Source: Falciphora oryzae (Eukaryota; Ascomycota; Sordariomycetes; Magnaporthales; Magnaporthaceae). From it: a stretch of 64,000 nt of DNA. The stretch lies in the NCBI GenBank assembly GCA_000733355.1, contig JNVV01000015.1:145645-209644 (forward strand), in the 5' to 3' direction. The notes beneath the pieces were generated by a model. It did no database searches. It had not been told where the DNA came from and was given only the letters and a program-made list of their open reading frames with translations. Below are positions 1 through 11,199 of the stretch, one piece after another (within the stretch, counting starts at the first letter, position 1; each line of letters opens with the position of its first letter). A program made the position numbers and the translations under genes.

Positions 1-1
1 G

Positions 2-1567
2 TTCGACTTACTCCAGCAGCACGATAAACACGGGTCTCTATTTCTACTCAACATCCTATCCTTCCTCGACCCAGAATCCGTGGACGAGAAGGCGCTGGTG
101 AGAGGCGCTGCCAGGAGTGAACTGCATTGCCTCAAAAAACTCGCATCGACCGAAAAGCTCTACAAGATGAGATCTGAGCTCTGTCGCTGGCGCTTGATCA
201 ATCGCAGCAGCCAGGAGGGGAGGATTTGGATGCACAGACTGATACAGCTGCACATTCGATCTCGTATGGATCGAGACACGTACCAGGAGGCTTTCGATGC
301 CGCGTGCGACCTCATGAGACACGCCTTTCCTGTCCCAGATCGAGGCAGCCGGCACAACAAAGCCCTTTGGAACGAGCAACAGAGCCTTGTGCACCATCTG
401 CAGAGGCTGGCAGAAGAATGGAGGGACTCGCAGCGCCATGACGAGAACGGGCCGCAGAGGCCGGGGCGGCTGGAAGCGAGCAAAGACATTGCCGAGCTTT
501 GGTACAATGGCGGCTGGTACCACTACGAGCGAGGCAACTTCCCGTCCGCCTCGCTGCTCCTCAGGATCGCCGAGCAGCTTTGCGAAACGCAACCCCATGG
601 CTGCGAGGTGGTGCTTGCGGACATCTACGGGGCCTACGCGGCAAACTACAGCGAGACCAACAACAGCCTGCTCTGCCACAGGTACTTCAAGCTGCAGTTC
701 GAGGTGCTGCAGACTGCTATCGACCAGCGCCTGCTGCCGAACCCCAAACTCCGCGAAGCTATGGCGTACGGCGGCCTGGCCAACGGCACCATGGGCCTCA
801 AGCGGTACGAGGAGGCAGAGAGGCTGTACAAAAGGTGCCTATCCCTATACGGGGAGATCCCGGGAGGGGATCCGTCAATCTACGTCCCCCACCTCGGAGT
901 CTGTCTGACGCTGCTGGGGAAGACGGGCCCTGCCGAGGGGCTACTTGCCGACTGGATCCAGGAGAGGGAGATGAAGTATGGCCCTCGTGATACGCGAGAC
1001 ATCAGGTAAGGAAGCTTCTCCCGCTGGGCTCCTTACTTATTGGCATGCTAACACGGGATCAGAACGGGTATCATCTATTTCGCCTACGGCAACAACCTGA
1101 TCCGTCAGGACCGACTGAAAGAAGCGATGCAGGCCCATATACACTCTCTAGAGATGCTTCAGGAGACCCTTGGCAGAACGCATCACCGCTTTGCCGATGC
1201 TTGCTACAAGGTCGGGTGGCATCTCAGGCGAGAGGGGAACATGCGTGGCGCCAGGTAAGACGTCCCCTCCCCTGGCACATACAGCCATTGCTCCGACGCG
1301 AGGCAAAGGATGCTGACAAAAAAAAAACTCAGTGCGAGACTGGAGCAGGCCCTGGAGATATACCTCCAAGGGGACGTCTACCGCAACGAAGAGGCCCGAA
1401 CGCTCTTCGTTTTGAGCGACGTGGCGGAGAGGCTCGGACAGTACGCGAAGGCGAGGATATACAAGGACAGGGCCGAAGCCCTGTGGGCACAGATTGTCGA
1501 TAGCGAAAAGACGCGACCTCTTGCCGAGGAGGACTTTGACGAGCTCATCATGTTTTGGTCGAGGTAA
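2..1567 (+). CDS. NLR-like TPR protein, C-terminal part (5' partial)
   Basis: The reading frame is open to the left edge, so the gene starts outside the window. Exons read as 2-1005, 1063-1254 and 1333-1567; both introns have GTAAG donors, and the first has a TGCTAAC branch point at 1045-1051. The first residues (LLNILSFLDPESVDE) resemble the winged-helix-like segment that follows the nucleotide-binding domain in fungal NB-ARC/NACHT proteins. This is followed by a run of helical repeats with TPR character, for example YEEAERLYKRCLSLYGE and GQYAKARIYKDRAEALW. The stop is TAA at 1565-1567. In the NLR family such repeats sense ligands or partners and can drive heterokaryon-incompatibility or defence-like responses. 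The nucleotide-binding half is not in the window, so the NLR assignment is an inference; a plain TPR protein is the alternative. Confidence 0.72.
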
Positions 1568-2846
1568 AAAAAATAAAAATAAAAATAAAAAATTTAAAAT
1601 AAAAAAATAGAATAGCATAAAGATTGTAATCAATGCCTACCTAATCGATCACTCAACATGGAACCCGGAGGCCGTGATTCTATATGCCTTGATGCCTGGA
1701 AAAAAAGGGATCAACCGGAGCCGAGCGCGAGATGAAGATGCTGGACAGCACAGCACAAAACTCGGGTCGACGGTCGACATTTGGGGCGGCCGGGCTTAGA
1801 CGCTGGGGATAACTTGTCGTCGCGAGAGTGGCTCCCAGTAACCGATCGTGAACACACTGGATCAACCGAAGGGGGTACGGCAAGGCCTCGAGCTGTGCAT
1901 ACGGTATCCGTGCTGGCTCAGCTCGACTGGCACCCGTAGTTTCGTTAGCAACGTCTCCATTCGAAGCCGGCCAGGTCACACCGCCCAGGTGGGTTCGCAC
2001 AAATCGGAGAATTTGCGAGAGAAGATATCGGCGCAAGAATACATGGATGGGGTGAGCCGAAGAACGACACATGGAAGGGGAGGGAGGGACGACGTCGAGG
2101 TCGATTGGCGAGTGGCGATCGGTACCTGCCCGGACGATCCGCTTGTTCAGGGGGCTAACGCCCGCCTGGTGGATATGCGGCCCCTGTCTGGTGCTGTCGG
2201 CAGCACAGCTGTAGGTAATGCGAGCCTATTGAGGTCGCTGTATCGCCCGGTTCGCCATTGGATGCCCCCACGACGTTCGTCTTCTCCATCTACAACGGCC
2301 TCCCGAGCTATACGCTAGTCGCTGTAGTTGACACGGAGGCTCCTTTGGGGAATTCCCCGGTTTAGGGCATGAGCAAGATAAAAAAGCACGGCACGGTTGG
2401 TGGCTTGTGGTCCAGAGAAGAGGGCTGTTGCACCACTGTAAAACTGCTGCGGGGACGGCGCGAGACTGATTGGTGATGGTGGCATCCTGCACTAAATGTA
2501 CATACCTCTCCTATTATCCGGCTCAGCCACTGGAAAAATACCCAAGTACAGGTAGGTAAGGAATGGTCTGTATTCCATGTGCGCCCAATCGTGCTGATCA
2601 TTCAGTTTATCGTAACACCTAGCCTACTTCAAGCACTTACGGTCCGAGAACTCCATCACAGGTACTTCTTTTTGCCCAAACCCGATTATTAGGGGCCCCC
2701 GTTCCAGTCAGAAATCGTGGGATTTCAAGGCTTCCTTTTGTGTAGGCCCAGGCTTTGCCATCTATAAAACCACCGAGGAAAGGTAAGGAGGACAGTAATA
2801 AAGAAAGAAGAGGGAGAAAAGAAAGGGGAGAAAAAGTGCGAAAGCC
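1568..2846. other. Intergenic, no gene seen
   Basis: An AT-rich stretch of short A-runs (about 1566-1620) directly follows the TPR gene and probably belongs to its 3' end. The rest has only short, overlapping open frames with no recognisable domain. It ends at the 3' end of the convergent amidase gene. Confidence 0.6.
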
Positions 2847-5273
2847 TCAGGGCTCGAACATGTACCTGCCAGTTTTGACAGTCTCGTGTTTCCTCCCCCT
2901 CCTCAGCACGTCCTTCGCAAGCTTGACAAGCATCAAGTCGGAACCTAGGAAGACGGCAAATGTTAGAAAGGCATGACGAGATGCAGAGGGTGTGGGTTGG
3001 GCGGGCTTGTCACTTGCCCCCGGCTCCAACCATCGACGCCACCACGGGCAGGTGTTCGGTCCGACTACTAATCCGCGACTCGAAGGGGATCTGGCCGATT
3101 GGCACGACGATCTGAGGCAGCCCAAGCATGGACGCAACGTAGTTGGGGCTGAAGCCGGGGACGATGCTGGGATGTTGGTTGGGCAGGTCGCGATACTTGG
3201 GCTTGCCGCTGCCGCACGGGAGTATGATGATGGTGTTCTCAGATCTCAGGACGTTGGCGTGGAACCAGGTCCGGTAGACCTCGATATCCTCCAGGGCCTT
3301 CTTCTTGTCCTCGAGCCGCACCTTTGCTCCTATGTCCCTGTGAGATGTAATTATAATGAGGCGGTCATCCCAAAAAGAAACGGAAAAACATCTACCGAGT
3401 CGGACGCCAGTAGGATGCAGGAGCGGGACGGGGCGGCTCACCATTTCCAGCGCATGTACGGACCAACATATGGTGGCTTTCCAAACTTGTCTTTATACTC
3501 CTTACGGAACTCGGAGAACTCGGTGTAGCCATCGTAGTAGAACGGATAGTACGCCGCCTGTTGCGCTTGGCATCGTTAGACCACCCTCGGACGGGAATCA
3601 AGTCTTGCTAGCTGACCGTTTTGAGGAACTCGTCGATTCCTTTACCCTGTGCCTCCGCCGGCGGAAGAAAGTCCCAGCACTCTCTAAGGCTGAGCTTTTT
3701 CCGCTGGACCCCCAGGTATCCCTCGAGAAGTTCGACGAACTGATCCACCAATGCTTGCTGTGCCGCGCTGCTGTGAGGGAAGAAGTCGGTGACGTAGATA
3801 ATTTCAGTGTCTGATCTCCCCAAGCCCCTAGGGTGCTGGGATAGGGTGCATTTCATCAGTTTTTCCAGGTCGTTGATGTCCCGCGAGAGGAACCCGACGG
3901 TATCCATGTTCCTATGGCTTAAAGGTTAGCATTTTTGGTGCCCTCCATAGGTACCGGCTGTGGTGGTCGCATAAGAGACGAGGGAAATCCACGCACCGGC
4001 AGCTGCGGTAGACGCCCTGAAGATTGCATGCTCCCCAAGTCATCCTCATGCCGAAAAGTCCCTGCCAGGCCGCTGGCCAGCGAATGCTTCCGCTGGTGTC
4101 GGTGCCGATGGAATAGTCGAGCCAGTCGTACGCGGCCAGGGCAGCCGCGCCTCCGGTTGTGCTTCCGGAGGGTGTCTGATATCCATCTGCGCGGGGGTTG
4201 AACGGTGCGTGGAAGTCGATCCACTGGTCCGTCGCCTCCTCAGCAGAGGCAAAGGCGCACATCTTTGTCTTTCCGACCAGGACAGCGCCCAGGTTGACGA
4301 GCATCCGGAGGAACTTCGCCGTGCAGGCTTCCGGGCCGTAGAGCTGGGTGTAAGCTAGGTTGCTCTGGGTGGTTTCGATCCCCGACACCCGAAAGTTGTC
4401 CTTGACGCTGATCCTCTTCCCGGCGAGCGGTCGGGCATTGCTAGGATCCGAGTAGAGTCTGCTGGGGACGGGCACGAGCTTGCGTTCGGCGTGGTTGCAT
4501 CGATCGAACCTCGAGAATCTGAGGGCCTTGTCAGTGGGTATATGACATACACGTGGCGACTCGTGGGAGAAGACTTACGCTCCGGGGTTGGATGGAGAGG
4601 GAACCATGGTGATAGAAAACGCATCTTGCGTGTCCTCATAAACCTTCCAAGCCTGCCTCAACAGGCCTTGGTCGGTGAGGAAGTACGGTCCCTCTGGGAT
4701 CTCTGGCGTTCTGTTGATCTCGACGATGTGCTTGGGGCTCCACTCGCCAGATGTCGCCGACCGTCCCAGGCTAGAATACCAGTCGATCTTTGGTGTGCTT
4801 CTCTCCTTGACCTGAATGATGACGGTTTGGGTTAAGAAATCATCGGAAAAGACATCATCCCTCTTCCGGAAAGAGCGGATGGTCTCGACCAAGCTTTCTG
4901 CCGTGGAGTTGTGGTGAAGGGAGAGCAAGAGCACCGGCCATGGGCCCGTATCCGGCGCAGACAGCCTCCTGATTTTCTTGGTCGGGATGCTCACACCAAC
5001 GCTGGGTCCAAGGAGGTAGGTGGAGCTCTCCAGCGTGACCAATGTTTGGGGTTCGGGCCCTATAGCAACCCTCGTGTCGCGATTAGTTGAAGAAGCCTCC
5101 GGTGAGTGGATGGTGAAGAGGCCCCTGGCCGGGGCGATTCCGAGTAGAGCATGTGCGAAGGCGTCCCAAACACGGGATCCCCATTGGAGCCGGCTTGGAG
5201 GGCTTGCACCCGTTGTCCATCCCAAGTAATCAATGTTTGCTTGGAAGACCAACCCGGGGTTGAATATGGACAT
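2847..5273 (-). CDS. Amidase-signature family protein with Arp1-type N-terminal region
   Basis: Six exons on the minus strand: 5273-4579, 4518-3997, 3911-3617, 3557-3442, 3337-3018 and 2944-2847. They join in frame to 681 residues. Residues 1-230 resemble the N-terminal region of fungal scytalone dehydratase-like Arp1 amidases. From about residue 232 the amidase-signature fold follows. Lys271 (in SVKDNF) is the expected catalytic base. Ser376 (in GTDTSGSIRWPA) is the expected nucleophile. The motif GSTTGG at 350-355 stands where GGSSGG is usual, and by the 24-residue spacing to Ser376 the cis-serine position is Thr352. The family hydrolyses amide bonds; the substrate is unknown. The last intron (3017-2945) starts with GCAAGT, so it is a GC-AG intron; only this splice reaches the C-terminal frame. 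No signal peptide is evident at the chosen ATG. The function as an active amidase is likely but not certain, given the Thr. Confidence 0.85.
2945..3017 (-). other. GC-AG intron in the amidase gene
   Basis: On the minus strand the donor is GCAAGT (3012-3017) and the acceptor TTCCTAG ends at 2945. The branch-like TTCTAAC lies just upstream of the acceptor. Without this splice the frame stops a few codons on, at TGA after GGK. With it, the frame continues into GSDLMLVKLAKDVL and ends at 2847. Confidence 0.8.
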
Positions 5274-7699
5274 TCTCGAGGGAGAGGGTGATGGAAGCGA
5301 GAAAGGATTCCAACCCTTGGGCGCGAGTGGTCGTGGGGAGAGGGGATCTTGTTTTCGACGGCTGTGAAGCGGAGGGGAGGGAGATTTTGGTCCTGGGGGT
5401 CTTCTTGGCTATAAATCGCGGGAGATGCCCCCCAACAGGAAGATTACTCCTCGCATGCCCCCAACGAAATGCAAGAGACCCGATGCTCAAGGCTACCGAG
5501 GGACGAAGCACGAGGGGGTTATCGAGCAGGTTCTCGCGGCGGTCATGGGGTCGGCAATAGTCGGCCAACCACGGTTGGGCTGGATGTAACACCTTCGGAA
5601 AATAACGTGCTCTCCCATGTCTCCGGTCTGCTAGGTTTCGCGCTACTACGGTGCCTAGCGCGCCCCAACGAACGAAACACTGAAATGAATGGAATCCGAG
5701 GAAGTTTTTGCCTGACGTGCCTTGCGGTAGGCGATTGATTGCATATTTCCCCAGGTATCATGCATCACGACTCTAGCGCGGTGGTGGCTCCCTGCCCTGT
5801 GGCTTCCCATTTGCCGTGGAAGGTTCCATGACCTCGTTGCGGCCCAGACTCAACCCATATTTGGAAAGGTGCATTTGCCTGCGGTGCGGCTGAAGATGCC
5901 CTCGCGCTGGCCGGCAACTGCGCTGCCTTGGTCAAAACAAACGGTGCGAGGAAACATGACCGTCTACTTTCAGCTGGCTGAGGAGTCAAGACAGTTCCAG
6001 GACGATGCTGCAGTTCCATCCACAGACATAGCAGGCCAACTGGATGACGATGGCAGGAAAAGATGCGTTGACAAATCACGCCCCGGCTCTCAATCTAGGG
6101 CTGGGAATTGTCGGAGAAACTCATCACTTCAGCAGTGCTACCGCCTGGCCGCCGCCGACCACCGCGGCCTGGCAAGCGGCGTCCTTGGCACCGAGTCAAT
6201 GTGCCGGCGCAGGTCTTGGCAGAACGGTCTTGGCCTGAAAATGCAAGGCGTTTTCGCGAGGCAGTCCGGCTGCGGTTGTTGTTTGCGGGCCCCACTTCGG
6301 GCCGGTGTAGTTGCAGTGCACGCGTCGCCGCCAGAACAGGCCATCTCCAAGCAGGTAGGTAGCCGTCGCGTTGAACGCTGGCGTAGCGTGTCAGCCCAGC
6401 CGACATGACGAGTGCGACGGTGACCTGCCAGAGACTGCCTGGTTGGTGTCTCTATTGATACCGCTGCATGGAGGTTGCTTACCTAGTTGTGCTGGTTTCG
6501 AGGGGTGTGGCTACGGGTTTGTGCACCACAGTTCTGAATGGGTATGCTGATGAACTACGTGAGGGATGGGATTCCCAATGCTAGTGGTATCTTTGCGAAA
6601 CATGAAGAAACCGAACCTCATTCTAGGTCCCACCTATCGGTGACGGATCGTGAGAGACACGATGCACAAAAAGGTAGGCAATGTAACCCAAAACCAAGAC
6701 TGCCAGATTCCCAAGCCGTCTCTTGGGATTTCCCCGGTGTAAGACCAAGCCAGAGGCTTGTCTGCGGCTGGCGACATTGTGCCACACGGAACGGATTCGT
6801 TGGACCAACTATTGGTCGGGAGCCGTTGTCTCCCGACTTCGTGACATTCCAACTCACATGGACTGCTCGATCGGCCCGTTCCATCTGGATGTGGGGGAAT
6901 GATTGCATGTGGTCTGGCTCGAAAAGTCCGGATAAGACTGCCGTCTCGAACACTCGCGCCGGTCTGCGAGGTCTCTGAGGGGTCCGTCAACAGTCGTCCC
7001 AGCGACGTGCGCCGTCACATTGCATCGGCTTCCTCCGCCAAAACAAATACCCTGCGAGTTCCGGGGACTGACCCGATCGGATGCCCTTAGAGACGGAGCC
7101 GGCCCGCCGGATGCTGCAGTCCAAGTCATAAGGCGGAGGGCCTCATGCAAGATACGGGTGGTCGGAGGAGGGACGCTTGCAGTAAATATGCGGTACAGTT
7201 TCAACAGCATGCAGCGCATGCAGAAAAACATTGCGGTGTGTTGTTTTGGGTTATGAATTCGGGGTCCTTGTGGGGCTGGCGTGGGGCTTTTCTGCACGCT
7301 GGACCCCTGAGCCAGAACTTCTGGAAGCTTTGACTCCACGGTTGCCGTGCAAACGCGCTTTGGGCCTCGCGACAGGCCGCCGCTCAAACAAAAAAAAAAG
7401 AAGAGGGCCAAAAATTGTAATTCTGGCAAAAGTCGTCGCAGGGCAACCCAACCCAATCCTCCTCCAATGGCAGCTCCTTAGTATATTGGCAGTTCCCGTC
7501 TTTGCTTTGCTTTAACGCGCTGTTGTTATTGTTTTGTGTCTCAGCTTCGGTGTCTAGCTTGCTTCGAGCGCCTGCTCGATACGACGCCTTGCCTTGGAAA
7601 GCCAGAGTAAACAAAAAACCAAGTTTTCTTTTAAACTTCTTATGCGGCTCTCCCGTGGCGTTCCATCAGGAATTCTTACCTCCCGAACGAACCGAAAAC
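5274..7699. other. Intergenic between divergent amidase and His-rich gene, no firm gene
   Basis: This interval should hold the promoters of the amidase (-) and of the unknown protein starting at 7700 (+). Several overlapping open frames lie between 5765 and 6410 on the minus strand; one contains NATATYLLGDGLFWRRRV, but no start, stop and splice set gives a convincing protein. The stretch 7500-7700 is T- and C-rich and fits a 5' leader. Confidence 0.5.
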
Positions 7700-9745
7700 A
7701 TGGGCAGGTCTGCCGGAACAGCACCCGCACCCGTGGTCAGCCCTCAGCGGACCATGTCACCACCACCACATCATCAGCATCATCATGAGCAGCACCAGCA
7801 GCCGCAGTTCGCCTCGTTCCGCTCGAGGGCCGCCGCCGCCCGCTCGCGCTTCCAGGAGGGCTCCATGAACGACCGCGTCAGCGCCGCACCTCCTGCAGAC
7901 TTCCTCGGCGACGACTACAGCCCCCCAGGCACCACCACGGCCGCCTCCTCTCTCAGCAACCGCAGCTCCTGGGCCGGCCCGCCCACGACTTCGGACTGGG
8001 GAACCACCACCGTCCCTCCTGGCTCGTCGTGCAGCGCCGGCAGCGGAAACGGCGCCGGCTCCAACCCCAACCGCCGCTCGGCGCCGTCGTGCGAGCCGCC
8101 CAAGCAGAAGTCGAGCGGCTTCTTTGCGCCACTATGGGACGGCATGCGTGAGCGCCTGCGCCTGACGCGTAGCAAGTCGTCCATCAACGTCGTCACTGCC
8201 TCCCCCAAGGACGCCGCCGCCGCATCACGACCGCCCGTCCCGCCCTTGCAGCACCAGCCGCAGTCCTTCCCGCCTGCTGGGAACGGCCCCGCCGCTGCTC
8301 ACGCTGCCTTTGCCGCCGGCGCACCCGGTGGTCCACGGCCGACGAGGGAGGAGGTGCTGCAGAGCTACCAGCAGCTCATGAAGTCGGGCTTCTTCGACTC
8401 GCACGCCATTCAGTCTAGCAGACACGCCCCGCCGCCCGGCATGACCACCAGCAGGCCCTCGTCCAGCACCGCGCCGCCCCCCAACCTCCCGTCCGTGACC
8501 GAGCACCCGCTGTTCTCCGGCAGCGGCGCACCCACCCGCGCGCCCCCTCTGCCCCCGGGCCACCGCCGCAACGTGCTCTCCGCGTCCGCGACCAGCGCTG
8601 CCCTCCCCAAGCCCAGAAAGCGCAGCGGGGGCTTCGTCGCCGCCGTCTCGAGGGGCTACTTCTCTGAGTGCGAGGACGACGACGAGGACATGGACGACTA
8701 CAACAGCGAGCACCGCAGGCCGTCGACCTCGTACGGCCGGCGGCCCGGCGAGCCCGCGTCGTCGCCGTCGCGCGGCACCAAGCGCAACCACGCCGACGTC
8801 GAGTCCATGACGGGCGGCGGCGCGACCGAGAACCCGGCCCGCCGCCTGGTCAAGAAGCTGCGCAAGTCGACCTCGCGCCTGTCCAACCGCCGCAACAGCG
8901 ACGCCGCCGCCGACGCCGTGGCCGCCGTGGCCGCCGCCCTGCGGTCCTCGAGCAATGTCAACGCCGGCTCCTCGTCGTCGTCATCGCCCCGCAAGAGCGG
9001 CGGCGGCGGCGGCGGCCCGCCGCTGTCGCACGAGAACAACAACTGCCTCTACCAGCAGGTCGAGCCCATCGTCCACCACAGGAAGCTCACCAAGACGCCA
9101 TCCAAGAAAGACCTCCAGGACCTGGAGAAGCAGCAGTCGCGCGAGTCGGGCAGCTGGCGCCGACGCGGCGGCGGCGGTGGCGCTGCTGCTACCGGCGTNN
9201 NNNNNNNNNNNNNNNNNNNNNNNNNNNNNNNNNNNNNNNNNNNNNNNNNNNNNNNNNNNNNNNNNNNNNNNNNNNNNNNNNNNNNNNNNNNNNNNNNNNN
9301 NNNNNNNNNNNNNNNNNNNNCCCCGCCGCTGCCCGCGCCCACCGCCGCCTCGCCGCAGAAGCAGCCTCACCACAACCATGACCACCACCAACACCGCTCC
9401 CACCACCACCACCACAACTCGGCGTCCGCCTCCCCGACCCGCGCGGCAACGCTGTCGCCGACGACGAGCCCGGCCAAGGACGCGTCGTCGGTCCGCGCCG
9501 TCGCCGTCCCGAGCTTCCATTACCCGCAGCGCGTGCGCCGCCCCGGCGTCCAGCAACAGCACCACCAGCACCACCACTCGGCAGCAGGCGGCCCGCTGGC
9601 GTCGCTGTCGCCCGAGGACCGCCGCGCCAACCGCGGCCCTCCCTCTGTGGTACCTCACATCCCGCTCGACTTCAAGACGGGCGTCAACGACGTCATCATG
9701 GTCACCTCGGTCGAGGGCATCGAGAACCGACGGGGTGGCTGGTGA
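7700..9745 (+). CDS. Unknown His/Ser/Pro/Ala-rich low-complexity protein (contains assembly gap)
   Basis: Single open frame of 681 residues including the unknown ones. The frame is open upstream to 7502, but that part is T-rich leader-like, and the ATG at 7700 (AAAACATGGGC) begins the compositionally typical protein, so I start there. There are His-rich runs near residue 20 and again after the gap. Short basic stretches follow, such as RRLVKKLRKSTSRLSNRR, and acidic SECEDDDEDMDD. The C-terminus (HIPLDFKTGVNDVIMVTSVEG) is the only part that looks folded. I recognise no domain. The gap at 9199-9320 keeps the frame: the sequence after it is still coding-like and reaches TGA at 9743-9745. A nuclear or signalling scaffold is possible from the composition, but that is a guess. 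Confidence 0.7.
   Translation: MGRSAGTAPAPVVSPQRTMSPPPHHQHHHEQHQQPQFASFRSRAAAARSRFQEGSMNDRVSAAPPADFLGDDYSPPGTTTAASSLSNRSSWAGPPTTSDWGTTTVPPGSSCSAGSGNGAGSNPNRRSAPSCEPPKQKSSGFFAPLWDGMRERLRLTRSKSSINVVTASPKDAAAASRPPVPPLQHQPQSFPPAGNGPAAAHAAFAAGAPGGPRPTREEVLQSYQQLMKSGFFDSHAIQSSRHAPPPGMTTSRPSSSTAPPPNLPSVTEHPLFSGSGAPTRAPPLPPGHRRNVLSASATSAALPKPRKRSGGFVAAVSRGYFSECEDDDEDMDDYNSEHRRPSTSYGRRPGEPASSPSRGTKRNHADVESMTGGGATENPARRLVKKLRKSTSRLSNRRNSDAAADAVAAVAAALRSSSNVNAGSSSSSSPRKSGGGGGGPPLSHENNNCLYQQVEPIVHHRKLTKTPSKKDLQDLEKQQSRESGSWRRRGGGGGAAATGXXXXXXXXXXXXXXXXXXXXXXXXXXXXXXXXXXXXXXXXXXPPLPAPTAASPQKQPHHNHDHHQHRSHHHHHNSASASPTRAATLSPTTSPAKDASSVRAVAVPSFHYPQRVRRPGVQQQHHQHHHSAAGGPLASLSPEDRRANRGPPSVVPHIPLDFKTGVNDVIMVTSVEGIENRRGGW
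9199..9320. other. Assembly gap (122 N)
   Basis: Run of N inside the His-rich coding region, flanked by GGCGGCGGCGGTGGC and CCCCGCCGCTG, both highly GC-rich. The reading frame is preserved across it. Confidence 0.99.
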
Positions 9746-11199
9746 TTTTTTTTTTTTTTTTGCTTTTTATGACTTTTTTTATTTATTTATTTCGACTGCT
9801 TTGCACAAACAACAAACAACCTACGAGCTGCCCCAGTGGGTCTAGCTGGAAGAAAAAGAAAACCAAACGGATTGCACAAGTGTCTCTCCTCTCCTCTCTT
9901 GGCGCCGAGATTCTTCTCAAAACGTATGCTCTCTTCTTTTTTTTTTCATGGCGCACTGGTTTTTAAAAACGAATGTCTCACGGATTTTATGGGAGGTGGC
10001 CTCATTTGTACAACAAAACACAACCTAATCTTCGCCATCATGACGCTCCGAGGCGGACCGGCGACGGTCTGCTCTCATGAGTATGACGATCATGACATTT
10101 TCTTCTGTTTTTTTTTTATAATCTCTTGTTTTTTATTTTTGTTTTTGTTTTTCTCGTTCTAGACCCAGTTTTTTTTTCTTCTTCCTCTTCTTGTCGTTCT
10201 TTAACATCAGCAAGTTGGCGGCCGTGTTTTTCTGGTGGTTGGTTTTCGCTTTGGCGGCACACTCGTTCCTCAGGGGTTACACCCTCCTAACCTTTTTGCG
10301 CTCGCTTCCCCTGGTACCCGGCGGCGGTCTGTGTCCCGTGCAACTTTCGCACCTGCTCTTTTTCTTTTTTTTCTTTTGTTGGCTTCCCCCATGTTCTTGA
10401 CAACGATAAACACAAAGAAAGCATCCACGTCACGACTATGAAGCCACGACGATTGTTTATAGACGAATGTTTTTAAGCCATCTGTTCGAATACACTGTAT
10501 ACAACTAAAATCTACCACTGTTCCAATGAATGTGCTGTCCCTTCTGTCAACATCGCCGTGCGACCATCCCATGGTGTTCAAGAAGGCGCCACTCTCCAAC
10601 GCAGAAGTAACTGGCGCTCGGACTACGAGACAACCTACGCAGGCACAGAATCAAAGCAACGGACGGTGGGCTGCTCGGTGCTAGATGACCAAAGGTTGCT
10701 GATACTCTATCGCATACGATCCCCACCAGCTAGAACAGCAAAAGCGCCTCCGCTCCTTGGAGTTTTCCTATCCGTTGTGTGATGCAGAAAATGGAAATGC
10801 CGCCGTCTCCCTATAATGCGTGTGTATATAGGTGACCCTTGCTTCGGTCAAATTGGGGACATCAATGGGCGTCTCGCGACCAAAACTCCCACCCAGACAT
10901 CTCCACGTCTATTCCGTCTGCTGCACACGTGAACAGCATGCCTGCCAGGGCTGAGCTCCCCGTAGCCACCGGCGTCTTATAGCTGCGCTACAAAGCAAAG
11001 TCTCATTCGCTGTATAGCTAGGCACTCGTAGCATGATGTCGAGATGCACCGTAGCAAAAGGGGCTGTTTTTGTGTGTTTTTTGTAAGCTCGGCTGACCGG
11101 CATGCCACCGAGCAACCTCATGACTGTGCAGTCCTCCAAAGGACGACACGCCTCGGCCGACCCGTAGCCCAAAGTCCCCGGCCGCCATTCAAGCCCTCA
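9746..11199. other. Intergenic between two converging genes
   Basis: Long T-rich tracts at 9746-10400 probably form the 3' untranslated region of the upstream gene. The remainder, up to the Pcf11 stop at 11200, holds no coding region that I can support. Confidence 0.55.

Noticed and set aside
1848..2318. 156-codon plus-strand open frame between the first two genes
   Set aside because: No domain, mixed composition and comparable open frames on the other strand.
7502..7699. Signal-peptide-like N-terminal extension of the His-rich protein
   Set aside because: The hydrophobic look comes from a T-rich leader; the ATG at 7700 has better context and starts the typical composition.
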